Positions 1 through 6,414 of a stretch of DNA of 11,611 nt are shown here, in pieces. The notes under the pieces were generated by a model. The model saw nothing but the letters and a program-made list of their open reading frames with translations. It made no database searches and was not told the DNA's origin. A program made the translations under genes and the position numbers. Within the stretch, counting starts at the first letter, position 1, and the number at the start of each line of letters is the position of its first letter. The stretch is from Syntrophomonadaceae bacterium. Its GTDB lineage: Bacteria > Bacillota > Syntrophomonadia > Syntrophomonadales > Syntrophothermaceae. The stretch spans positions 1-11,611 of the forward strand of contig JARYMO010000024.1 of NCBI GenBank assembly GCA_029907055.1, written 5' to 3'.

Positions 1-137
1 CCAGTCACCACCAGCTCCGGGAACACCACCAGGTCCGGCGCCAGGTGCCGGCTCTCTTCCAGGCAGCGCTGGAGCATGGCCAGGTTGCCAACGAAGTCCC
101 CCACGGTAGGATTCACCTGCGCGATGACCACTCTCAC
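1..137 (-). CDS. nadE: Glutamine-dependent NAD+ synthetase, N-terminal glutaminase domain (partial)
   Basis: Only the first 45 or so codons lie in the window; the gene runs off the left edge. The visible protein begins VRVVIAQVNPTVGDF and continues through a GN pair to PDLVVFPELVVTG. This is the first beta-strand and the catalytic-glutamate region of a carbon-nitrogen hydrolase fold. The combination of AQVNPTVGD with a following GN is typical of the glutaminase domain of NadE, which supplies ammonia to amidate nicotinate adenine dinucleotide in the last step of NAD synthesis. The chosen GTG (137..135) follows a GGGGGTGAG SD with a 7-base spacer. In-frame alternatives are GTG at 149 and ATG at 164. 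The synthetase domain is not visible, so a stand-alone nitrilase-family amidase is possible. Divergent from glnA. Confidence 0.72.
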   Translation of the reverse strand, partial: MRVVIAQVNPTVGDFVGNLAMLQRCLEESRHLAPDLVVFPELVVT

Positions 138-364
138 CTTCGCTCTCACCCCCCTGCGCCGCATGGTCGCCTGCCGCCTGCCCGGTCGGCCCCGGCGAGC
201 GCGCCGCTCTCTCATCTTTAGTATCTTCCCTGTCGCCTGCTGTGTTTCCTTCGCCAGCCTGCACTTCAGTCCTGCCGCCCGGGCCGTAGCCGCCGCCAGC
301 CTCTCCCCGGTGGCCTGCGGGAGGCCTGTATGCAGTATTTTTGGAGCGGAGGCGATGACAACGG
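138..364. other. Gap upstream of nadE, no gene recognised
   Basis: Upstream half of the divergent nadE/glnA gap. Both strands contain open frames, as expected at this base composition, but none has a convincing start with an SD or a recognisable protein. The minus-strand frame across 170 to 390 lacks a standard start codon until very near its end. A nadE promoter is presumably here; the best I see is weak (GAAACA, 17 bases, GATACT on the minus strand at about 210 to 250). Confidence 0.4.
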
Positions 365-394
365 TTGACAGGCCGCAGGGGCCGGGGCTACCAT
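365..394 (+). promoter_or_regulatory. Candidate sigma-70/sigma-A promoter for the glnA leader
   Basis: A perfect -35 TTGACA (365-370) is followed after 18 bases by TACCAT (389-394), which matches four of six positions of the -10 consensus. It points toward glnA, and transcription would start near 401. That places a leader of roughly 260 bases, including the terminator at 449-483, ahead of the glnA start. The perfect -35 is notable in such GC-rich sequence; the -10 is only fair. Confidence 0.45.
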
Positions 395-448
395 GGGGGT
401 GGAAAAGGCAGGACAGGCGGGGTGGCCTCGCGTCGGCACGGGTAATGG

Positions 449-483
449 AGCCCTCCTCCCCTCTCGGGGAAGGAGGGCTTTTT
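449..483 (+). terminator. Intrinsic terminator in the glnA leader
   Basis: AGCCCTCCT (449-457) pairs with AGGAGGGCT (471-479). Inside it CCCC (458-461) pairs with GGGG (466-469) around a TCTC loop, with A470 bulged, and TTTTT (479-483) follows at once. It works only on the plus strand, yet no plus-strand protein gene lies upstream in the window. It therefore either ends a short transcript from the promoter at 365-394 or acts as an attenuator of glnA. Confidence 0.8.
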
Positions 484-489
484 GCGTCC

Positions 490-507
490 TGGCGCACCTG
501 CTGCGCC
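490..507 (+). promoter_or_regulatory. Sigma-54-like element or inverted repeat (tentative)
   Basis: TGGCGC at 490-495 and CTGC at 501-504 give the GG-N10-GC spacing of sigma-54 promoters, with differences from the usual TGGCAC and TTGC halves. The same bases form an inverted repeat, GGCGCA (491-496) and TGCGCC (502-507), so a hairpin or chance are equally good explanations. It sits between the terminator and glnA, where a second glnA promoter would be useful. Confidence 0.2.
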
Positions 508-617
508 GGCGGCCGCGGCAGTGGGGTCACCACCCGGGGAGGTGAGCACTTCCATTCCCGCCCGGGAAAGGCGCGATGGCCCGTGGCGGCACCTGGCGGG
601 CGTTTCTGATGCTGCGA

Positions 618-642
618 GTCTCCGCGCGGAGCGAACGGAGAC
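618..642 (+). other. Hairpin in the glnA 5' leader just before the ribosome binding site
   Basis: GTCTCCG (618-624) pairs with CGGAGAC (636-642). Within it CGC (625-627) pairs with GCG (631-633) around a GGA loop, leaving AA bulged. It has no T-tract, so it is not a terminator. It ends five bases before the AAAGGAGG SD and could influence translation or mRNA stability. I cannot match it to a known riboswitch class. Confidence 0.5.
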
Positions 643-662
643 GAAGGAAAGGAGGACTTCCT

Positions 663-2099
663 GTGACTCCGGAAGATATTTCCGCCCTCATCAAGGACAA
701 GAGTATCTCGTTCATCGACCTCAAGTTCAACGACCTGCCCGGCCTGTGGCAGCACTTCACCATCCCCTCCAGCGAGTTGACCGGTTCGGCCGACCTCGCC
801 CACAGCGGCATCTTCGAGGAGGGCATCGGCTTCGACGGCTCCAGCATACGCGGCTTCCAGGAAATCCAGGAGAGCGACATGATCCTCATCCCCGACCCTG
901 CCACCGCCGTCATCGACCCCGTGTGCAGCCACTACACCCTGACCATGATCTGTGACATCTACGATCCCATCACCCGCCAGCCGTACACCCGTGACCCCCG
1001 CTTCGTGGCCAAGAAGGCCGAGCGGTACCTGCAGTCCACCGGCATCGCCGATGTCAGCTACTGGGGTCCGGAAATGGAGTTCTTCATCTTCGATGACGTG
1101 CGCTTCGAGCAGAACACCCACAGCGGTTTCTACTCCGTGGACTCCATCGAGGGGGACTGGAACACCGCGCGGCGCGAGAACCCCAACCTCGGCTACAAGG
1201 CCCGCTACAAGGAGGGATACTTCCCGGTTCCTCCCCATGACTCGCAGCAGGACCTGCGCAGCGAGATGGTGAAGACCCTTATCGGCGTCGGTATCGGAGT
1301 GGAGGTGCACCACCACGAGGTGGCCAGCGGCGGCCAGGCCGAGATCGACATGCGCTTCGACAGCCTCACCCGCATGGCGGACAAGTGCATGCTGTACAAG
1401 TACGTGGTCAAGAACGTGGCCCGCCGGTTCAACAAGGTCGCCACCTTCATGCCCAAGCCCCTGTTCGGTGACAACGGGTCCGGCATGCACACCCACCAGT
1501 CCCTGTGGAAAGGCGGCACCAACCTCTTTTTCGATGCCAGCGGGTACGCCCTGCTCAGCAAGTTGGCACGGCACTACATCGGCGGGCTCCTCGCTCACGC
1601 CCCTGCCCTGATGGCCTTCTGTGCCCCCACCACCAACAGCTACAAGCGGCTGGTCCCGGGCTACGAAGCCCCTGTCAACCTGGCCTATTCCAGCCGCAAC
1701 CGCAGCGCCGCGGTACGCATCCCCGTGTACACCGATAACCCGCGGACCAAGCGTATCGAATTCCGGCCCCCCGACCCCTCCTGCAATCCCTACCTGGCAT
1801 TTGCCGCCATGCTGATGGCCGGCCTGGACGGCATCCAGAACGAGATCGACCCCGGGGAGCCCATCGACCGCAACATCTACGAACTCGACCCCCGGGAAGC
1901 GGCGGCCTTGCGCACGGTGCCGGGCTCCCTGGAGGAGGCGGTCGCCGCCCTGGAGGCCGACCACGACTTCCTGCTCAAGGGCGACGTCTTCACCCCCGAC
2001 CTGCTGGACGTCTGGATCCGCTACAAGCGGGAGCGCGAGATTGACCCGGTGAGGCTGCGCCCACACCCGTATGAGTTCTACCTCTACTTCGACCTCTGA
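663..2099 (+). CDS. glnA: Glutamine synthetase, type I (GSI-beta-like)
   Basis: Makes glutamine from glutamate, ammonia and ATP as a cytosolic dodecamer, the main entry of nitrogen into biosynthesis. The start is GTG at 663, seven bases after AAAGGAGG (648-655); an in-frame ATG at 576 would add 29 unlikely residues. The protein is 478 residues, the usual GSI size. Visible family features: DGSSI loop (Asp58), metal and substrate residues around HHHEVASGGQ (216-225), NGSGMH (271-276), the ATP-site stretch PTTNSYKRLVPGYEAP (322-337) and NRSAAVRIP. The insertion near 165-185 and NIYELDPREA (Tyr406 in the position of the E. coli adenylylated tyrosine) point to GSI-beta. Whether it is adenylylated is unknown; no glnE lies nearby. 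Regulation is probably through the leader at about 401-662. Confidence 0.97.
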   Translation: MTPEDISALIKDKSISFIDLKFNDLPGLWQHFTIPSSELTGSADLAHSGIFEEGIGFDGSSIRGFQEIQESDMILIPDPATAVIDPVCSHYTLTMICDIYDPITRQPYTRDPRFVAKKAERYLQSTGIADVSYWGPEMEFFIFDDVRFEQNTHSGFYSVDSIEGDWNTARRENPNLGYKARYKEGYFPVPPHDSQQDLRSEMVKTLIGVGIGVEVHHHEVASGGQAEIDMRFDSLTRMADKCMLYKYVVKNVARRFNKVATFMPKPLFGDNGSGMHTHQSLWKGGTNLFFDASGYALLSKLARHYIGGLLAHAPALMAFCAPTTNSYKRLVPGYEAPVNLAYSSRNRSAAVRIPVYTDNPRTKRIEFRPPDPSCNPYLAFAAMLMAGLDGIQNEIDPGEPIDRNIYELDPREAAALRTVPGSLEEAVAALEADHDFLLKGDVFTPDLLDVWIRYKREREIDPVRLRPHPYEFYLYFDL

Positions 2100-2130
2100 G
2101 AAATGGCCGACTCCAGGCCACTGGCCGGCC

Positions 2131-2156
2131 GGGCCGCGGCGCGAAGGCCGCGGCCC
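2131..2156. terminator. GC-rich hairpin between convergent glnA and the cyclo-ligase gene
   Basis: GGGCCGCGGC (2131-2140) pairs perfectly with GCCGCGGCCC (2147-2156) around a 6-base loop, 31 bases after the glnA stop. No T-run follows directly on either strand; only a TTTT occurs ten bases on in the plus direction. The position between convergent genes argues for a terminator, possibly for both directions, but the missing T-tract makes it atypical. Confidence 0.55.
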
Positions 2157-2200
2157 TGTGCGTGGTTTTGCCAGTGGCAGGCTGAGCGCGCGCCGCCGGG

Positions 2201-2767
2201 TCAGAACTCCAGCAGCCCCTCTTCGGTGACCAGGCGGGGGATGCGGATGTCTCCCGGCCGGGAAGGAATGCAGTCCACCAGTTGTCGCCGGTGCGCCACC
2301 CCGCATACCCAGGTGCCTGGTCGCACCCTGGCCAGGAAACGGTCATAGTATCCTTTTCCATAGCCCAGGCGGTTGCCGTGCCGGTCAAATGCCAGCCCCG
2401 GCACCAGCACAGCGTCGATCGACCCGGGCGGCCAGGGCCTCCCACCGGGCTCCAGGATGCCGAAGGGACCAGGACGGAGCGCTTCGCCTGAGCGCCACGG
2501 CACGGCCACCATCTCGTTGCTGCCTGCTTCCACCCGTGGCAACAGGACCTCTTGCCCCCGGCGCCAGCAGCAGGCGAGGAACTGGTCCAGCCGCACCTCT
2601 CCCTCGATGGCACGGTAGCCCATGACTGCCCGGGCCCGAGCCAACTCTTCGATGGTGGCCAGCAACGCGCAGACCGCCGCGCTGTGGCGCGCAACCTCTT
2701 CTTCGGGCAACGCCCGCCGTGCCTCACGCATGCGGCGGCGCAGGGCATCGCGGGCTTCTTCACTCAC
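2201..2767 (-). CDS. 5-formyltetrahydrofolate cyclo-ligase
   Basis: ATP-dependent conversion of 5-formyl-THF to 5,10-methenyl-THF, a cytosolic folate salvage step (EC 6.3.3.2; MTHFS, YgfA/YqgN family). The 188-residue length is normal. The ATP-binding motif GYGKGYYDR is at 135-143, preceded by LVPGLAFD (121-128). The arginine-rich N-terminal helix (residues 10-18) and the closing VTEEG (180-184) are also family features. The chosen GTG (2767..2765) lies inside the end of lgt, with an 8-base overlap and a GGAGGGGG SD six bases upstream, indicating translational coupling. An internal ATG at codon 13 lacks an SD. It is the last gene of the minus-strand run, followed by the hairpin at 2131-2156. 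Confidence 0.93.
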   Translation of the reverse strand: MSEEARDALRRRMREARRALPEEEVARHSAAVCALLATIEELARARAVMGYRAIEGEVRLDQFLACCWRRGQEVLLPRVEAGSNEMVAVPWRSGEALRPGPFGILEPGGRPWPPGSIDAVLVPGLAFDRHGNRLGYGKGYYDRFLARVRPGTWVCGVAHRRQLVDCIPSRPGDIRIPRLVTEEGLLEF

Positions 2768-3542
2768 TCGGCTCCCCCTCCTTGCCCATGGCCGGCTCGA
2801 CGGGCGGCGGGTGATCCTTACGCCAGGCGTAGAGGGGGGCGACGGCGAGAAGGACGGCCAGCGCCGTAACCTGGGCCATGGTGAGGCCGTGCCAGACCAC
2901 CAGGTTTTCGCGGAAGAACTCGATGGCGATGCGCAGCAGCGAGTAGCCCCCCAGGTAAGCCAGGATGACCTGCCCCTCGAACCGGCGCGCGCGCAACAGG
3001 CGACGCAGAACCATGTAGAGGATGAGCCCGGCCAGCACGCTGTACAGTTGGGTGGGATGACGGGGCAGGGAGTCCACGGAGGGGAAGACCACCCCCAGGG
3101 GGAGGGTGGTCGGTCGGCCATAGCAGCACCCGTTCAGGAAGCACCCCACGCGCCCTACCGCGTAGGCCAGCGCCAGGTAGGGAGCGACAATGTCCGCCGC
3201 ATCCCATGGCGGCAGTTTCTTCCATTTCGCGGCAGCGACGAATCCCACGGCCCCGCCCAGGATGGCCCCAAAGAACACCAGCCCCCCCGAGCGCAGGTCA
3301 AGGATGCTCAGTGGGTGCAGCCGGAACCAGTCCCACGCGTAGAAGGCCACGTAGTACAGCCTGGCCCCGGCCAGGCCTGCCAGCACGGCGATGACCGCCA
3401 GGTCGAAGGCAGCCTCTTCACCGTACCCGCGGCGACGGAATTCCCTGGCCAGCCCGGTGGTCGCCACCAGGATGGCCAGGGCCAGCATCACCCCGTAACT
3501 GTATACCTTCAGTGCCCCCCACCGGAACAGCACCGGACACAT
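2760..3542 (-). CDS. lgt: Phosphatidylglycerol--prolipoprotein diacylglyceryl transferase
   Basis: Membrane enzyme that moves diacylglycerol from phosphatidylglycerol to the lipobox cysteine of prolipoproteins, the first step of lipoprotein maturation. The 260 residues contain about seven hydrophobic segments. Signature elements are GARLYYV (59-65), GGLVFFGAILGG (86-97), the Lgt core GRVGCFLNGCCYG (130-142), HPTQLY (162-167) and the late RIAIEFFRE (204-212). The start ATG (3542..3540) has a GGGGTGGGG SD-like stretch before it. It is 142 bases downstream of tsaD, with DnaA-box-like repeats in that gap, so it may have its own promoter. It overlaps the cyclo-ligase gene by 8 bases. The last 20 residues are polar and poorly conserved in type. 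Confidence 0.95.
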   Translation of the reverse strand: MCPVLFRWGALKVYSYGVMLALAILVATTGLAREFRRRGYGEEAAFDLAVIAVLAGLAGARLYYVAFYAWDWFRLHPLSILDLRSGGLVFFGAILGGAVGFVAAAKWKKLPPWDAADIVAPYLALAYAVGRVGCFLNGCCYGRPTTLPLGVVFPSVDSLPRHPTQLYSVLAGLILYMVLRRLLRARRFEGQVILAYLGGYSLLRIAIEFFRENLVVWHGLTMAQVTALAVLLAVAPLYAWRKDHPPPVEPAMGKEGEPSE

Positions 3543-3557
3543 GCTCGCCCCACCCCG

Positions 3558-3676
3558 TTTTCAACAGCCTGTCCACAACCAGGCGCTCGCGTCCCGGCGT
3601 TCCCGTCTGTCCCGCACGCACCGCGCCCGGTAAACCGCAAACCGGATTATTCACAGGCTTATCCACACTATGCACA
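3558..3676 (+). repeat. Group of five DnaA-box-like 9-mers
   Basis: Between tsaD and lgt, five 9-mers in one orientation match the DnaA-box consensus TTWTNCACA or the high-GC variant TTGTCCACA with no or one difference. They are TTTTCAACA (3558-3566), CTGTCCACA (3569-3577), TTATTCACA (3647-3655), TTATCCACA (3659-3667, a perfect box) and CTATGCACA (3668-3676). The last three are 12 and 9 bases apart. No replication gene or clear AT-rich unwinding region is present, so a DnaA-binding or titration site is likelier than an origin. Confidence 0.55.
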
Positions 3677-3684
3677 GGAAATGC

Positions 3685-4692
3685 TCACAGGGTTTTCACC
3701 GCCGGGTGCGCGTTGACGTCGAGGCCCGCCGTCTCTCCCCTGAGGTACAGGTGGTGGGCGCAGGCGGCCACCATGGCGGCATTATCGGTGCACAGGGACA
3801 GCGGTGGATAGAAGAGCTGGAGTCCACTGGCAGCCGCTCGTTCCGCAAGCGCCTCGCGCAGCCGGCTGTTGGCGGCTACTCCTCCCGCCAGCAGCACCGT
3901 GCGCACCCCGGTGTGGCGGGCCGCGTGGACGGTCTTTTCGACCAGCACGTCCACCAGTGCGGCCTGGAACTCGGCGGCCAGGTCGTTCACGCTGGCGGTC
4001 CCCTCTGACTGGAGGCGCCGCCAGAGGTTCACGGTGGCAGTCTTGAGCCCGGAGAAGCTGAATTCGTACTCCTGCGGGTCCAGCAGCACCCGGGGGAGAC
4101 GGTAGCGGCCCGGGGCGCCTCCGCGTGCGGCTTCCTCGATGGCCGGCCCCCCAGGGTATCCCAGCCCCAGGAAGCGGGCCACCTTGTCGAATGCTTCACC
4201 AGCCGCATCGTCCCGCGTCTCGCCCATCACCTCGAACACCCCGTGCGCCGGCATGTAGGCCAGGCTGGTATGCCCACCGGAGACCACCAGGCATACCGCC
4301 GGCAGCTCGATGTGCGGGTGGGCCAGGAAGTTGGCGTACACGTGGGCATGCAGGTGGTTGACAGCTACCAGCGGCCGGCGCAGCGCGTAGGCCAGCCCCT
4401 TGGCCAGTGACACCCCTACCAGCAGGGCGCCGACCAGGCCAGGGCGATTGGTGACTGCCACTACCTCGATGTCGCGCAGAGACGCCCCCGCCGCATCGAC
4501 TGCCTGCAGCACCACCGGCACGATGTTGGCGATGTGGTGCCTACTGGCGATTTCTGGCACCACGCCCCCGAAGCGGCGGTGAACGTCCACCTGCGACTGG
4601 ACGGCACTGCTCAGCACCTCGGTGCCCCCCCGCACCAGCGCAGCGGCGGTTTCATCGCACGATGTTTCAATGCCGAGAATGAGTTCTCCCAT
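3685..4692 (-). CDS. tsaD: tRNA N6-adenosine threonylcarbamoyltransferase TsaD
   Basis: Catalytic subunit that transfers threonylcarbamoyl from threonylcarbamoyl-AMP to A37 of ANN-decoding tRNAs (t6A), working with TsaB and TsaE in the cytosol. At 335 residues it is typical. Visible motifs are GIETSCDET (7-15), SRHH (50-53), the metal histidines of NHLHAH (His113 and His117), VVSGGHTS (136-143), DDAAGEAFDK (161-170), GGVAAN (270-275) and the metal aspartate of CTDNAAM (Asp303). ATG is preceded by GGAGG four bases upstream. Unusual: TNRPGL at 81-86, where most relatives known to me have a glycine in place of Arg83. It follows rimI after a 78-base gap with no terminator, so it is probably co-transcribed. 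Confidence 0.97.
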   Translation of the reverse strand: MGELILGIETSCDETAAALVRGGTEVLSSAVQSQVDVHRRFGGVVPEIASRHHIANIVPVVLQAVDAAGASLRDIEVVAVTNRPGLVGALLVGVSLAKGLAYALRRPLVAVNHLHAHVYANFLAHPHIELPAVCLVVSGGHTSLAYMPAHGVFEVMGETRDDAAGEAFDKVARFLGLGYPGGPAIEEAARGGAPGRYRLPRVLLDPQEYEFSFSGLKTATVNLWRRLQSEGTASVNDLAAEFQAALVDVLVEKTVHAARHTGVRTVLLAGGVAANSRLREALAERAAASGLQLFYPPLSLCTDNAAMVAACAHHLYLRGETAGLDVNAHPAVKTL

Positions 4693-4770
4693 GGTCCTCC
4701 TCGCACTGCCCCGCTTCCCGGCCGCGGGTGACCAGCCCCCGCGCGCGTTGGCGGGTGCGGCAGCTGCCGC

Positions 4771-5244
4771 TCACACCTCGCTGCGCGGGAGCAGGTCCCG
4801 CGCCATCACCAGCGCGTCCTCGCCGGTGTCGGTGTAGTACCCGCGCCTCAGCCCCAGCGGCAGGTAGTGCAGGCGCCGGTAGAGCCTGAGGGCGGCGACG
4901 TTGCTGGGCCTGACCTCCAGCGTGATACGCTTACCGCCCCTGGCCTGCACGATGGCTTCCAGCGCCCGCAGCAGCTTCTCCCCGATGCGCCGTCCCCGCC
5001 ACATGGGGTGGACGGCAACGTTGGTGATGTGGCCCTCGTCGACGATGAACCACACTCCCCCGTACCCCACCACCATGCCCTCGCATTCCGCCGTCACGTA
5101 GTGGGCCATGGGATTGTCCAACTCGCCCTCGTAAGACTGGCGTGACCAGGGGGTGGGGAAGGACGCGTCCTCGATAGTCATCACGGCGTCCAGGTCCTCG
5201 CGACGCATGGAACGGATGCGCACGCGCGCTGGCGCGCTCTTCAT
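4771..5244 (-). CDS. rimI: Ribosomal-protein-alanine N-acetyltransferase RimI-like (GNAT)
   Basis: A single GNAT domain of 157 residues. In E. coli RimI acetylates the N-terminal alanine of ribosomal protein S18; in other bacteria the substrate range is less certain. The acetyl-CoA loop is RGRRIGEKLL (83-92), followed by RPSNVAALRLYRRLHY (112-127) and the RimI-type ending RRGYYTDTGEDALVM (133-147). The ATG overlaps the tsaB stop as ATGA (5241-5244), with an AGGAGG SD seven bases upstream inside tsaB, so translation is coupled. The position between tsaB and tsaD is the same as ydiD in B. subtilis and supports RimI over a generic acetyltransferase. Confidence 0.9.
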   Translation of the reverse strand: MKSAPARVRIRSMRREDLDAVMTIEDASFPTPWSRQSYEGELDNPMAHYVTAECEGMVVGYGGVWFIVDEGHITNVAVHPMWRGRRIGEKLLRALEAIVQARGGKRITLEVRPSNVAALRLYRRLHYLPLGLRRGYYTDTGEDALVMARDLLPRSEV

Positions 5245-5945
5245 CGGCCTTCCTCCTGCAGCCGGCGCTCAGCCTCTGACAACCGCGCGTATACGGGCAC
5301 CAGGCTCACCGCATCGCCGCGCTCGCCGCGGCGCAGCCGGTCCACCGCCAGGGTACCCAGGCTGGAGGCGCGTGGCAGCAGCGCTGGCAGGGGGGGCCAT
5401 ACCAGGTGCAGCCCGGGCGATGCCTCCAGGAGCTGGCGGTAGCGCAAGGCCCCGTCGCCCAGCACCACCACCCGCGACTCACCCTCCGCGGCCCACTCCG
5501 ACACCAGGCGCTCCGGGCGGCAGGCCCGGTACTCCCCTACCCTCTCCGGGCGCCCCTCCTCCAGGCGATATCCGCAGGTGTACACTTCCCCCCTGCCGGC
5601 ATCCAGCATCGGCCAGATGGGGCCGTCACACGGCCCCGCCTGCAGCGCCAGCCCATCCAGCGTAGAGACCCCCAGCAGGGGCAGCCCGGCACCCAGGGCC
5701 AGGCCCTTGCCCAGTGCCATGCCGATGCGCAGGCCGGTGAAAGAGCCGGGGCCGGCACTCACCACGAGGGCATCGAGGTCGCCCAGCTGCAGGCCCGCAC
5801 CCTTCAGCAACTGGTCGACCATGACCATCAGGGTCTGGGAGTGGGTCTTGCCGTAATCGACGTAGTGTTCGGCCATCAGCTTGCTCTCGGTGACCAGCGC
5901 CACCCCCGCCACTGGCGTCGCGCTCTCAATTGCCAGCACCAACAC
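5241..5945 (-). CDS. tsaB: tRNA t6A biosynthesis protein TsaB
   Basis: Paralogue of TsaD that lacks the metal site and acts as its dimer partner in t6A synthesis. The 234 residues start VLVLAIESATPVAGVAL and carry the ASKHA-fold signature SAGPGSFTGLRIG (63-75), with H35SQ before it. The start is GTG (5945..5943), with GAGGAG ten bases upstream. It overlaps the end of tsaE by 20 bases. The C-terminal part (about 110-234) is less conserved, which is usual for TsaB. Loss of the HxxxH pair seen in TsaD agrees with a non-catalytic role. Confidence 0.95.
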   Translation of the reverse strand: MLVLAIESATPVAGVALVTESKLMAEHYVDYGKTHSQTLMVMVDQLLKGAGLQLGDLDALVVSAGPGSFTGLRIGMALGKGLALGAGLPLLGVSTLDGLALQAGPCDGPIWPMLDAGRGEVYTCGYRLEEGRPERVGEYRACRPERLVSEWAAEGESRVVVLGDGALRYRQLLEASPGLHLVWPPLPALLPRASSLGTLAVDRLRRGERGDAVSLVPVYARLSEAERRLQEEGR

Positions 5946-6414
5946 GTGTCTTCAACTCCTCGACTCTGCCCTCCTGGCCCGCCTGCGGGGCCCAGATGCG
6001 AACCCTGCGGGGCAGGTCGTAGTCCCCCTCCACCACTTCCAGTTCGACCACCAGCGTGGCCTCCCCCAGCGAGGCCAGCCCGCGCTCCGGCCATTCCACC
6101 AGCACCACCCCGTCGCCCTCCACCAGGTCTTCCAGGCCCAGGTGCACCAGCTCCCCCTCCTCCAGGCGGTAGAGGTCGCAGTGGTAGACCGGCACCCGGC
6201 CCTCGTAGACGTTGACAAGGGTGAAGGTGGGGCTGGTTACCCGGCCCGTCACCCCCAGCCCGCGGGCGATTCCCTGGACCAGGGTGGTCTTCCCCGCACC
6301 CAGCACCCCCACCAGGTACACCAGGTCCCCCGGCCCCAGCACGGAGGCGATGTGCTCACCGAGGCGGCGCATGGCCTGCTCATCGCTCACCTCCAGCCGG
6401 AGTTCAGTTCCCAT
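5926..6414 (-). CDS. tsaE: tRNA t6A biosynthesis ATPase TsaE
   Basis: Small ATPase that binds the TsaB-TsaD complex and is needed for turnover of t6A synthesis. 162 residues. Walker A is GVLGAGKTT (36-44); the usual family form is GDLGAGKT, so Val37 is a mild oddity. Other family features are TSPTFTLVNVY (60-70), HCDLYR (78-83) and EWPERG (107-112). ATG at 6414 is chosen because GGAGGAGG lies six bases upstream; longer in-frame extensions run across the glycosylase gene. The gene overlaps the glycosylase stop by 11 bases and tsaB by 20, so the three are translationally linked. The last 25 residues look like an unstructured tail. Confidence 0.95.
   Translation of the reverse strand: MGTELRLEVSDEQAMRRLGEHIASVLGPGDLVYLVGVLGAGKTTLVQGIARGLGVTGRVTSPTFTLVNVYEGRVPVYHCDLYRLEEGELVHLGLEDLVEGDGVVLVEWPERGLASLGEATLVVELEVVEGDYDLPRRVRIWAPQAGQEGRVEELKTRVGAGN

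Noticed and set aside
76..609. A 177-codon plus-strand open frame in the nadE/glnA gap
   Set aside because: It overlaps the conserved start of nadE on the other strand and runs through the terminator and leader; there is no SD and no domain.
576..662. Upstream ATG start for glnA
   Set aside because: The extra 29 residues are unlike glutamine synthetase and would read through the leader hairpin. The GTG at 663 has an ideal SD.
401..662. Known riboswitch (glutamine, glycine, THF) in the glnA leader
   Set aside because: I compared the leader with the conserved cores I remember and found no match; the long leader is reported as unclassified.
3543..3684. Chromosome replication origin
   Set aside because: DnaA-box-like repeats are present, but there is no dnaA, dnaN, rpmH or gidA neighbour and no clear AT-rich unwinding region. 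Kept only as a DnaA-binding candidate.
2622..3716. A 364-codon plus-strand open frame
   Set aside because: Antisense to lgt and the cyclo-ligase, both clearly identified; the product is Gln/Pro/Gly-rich and matches nothing.
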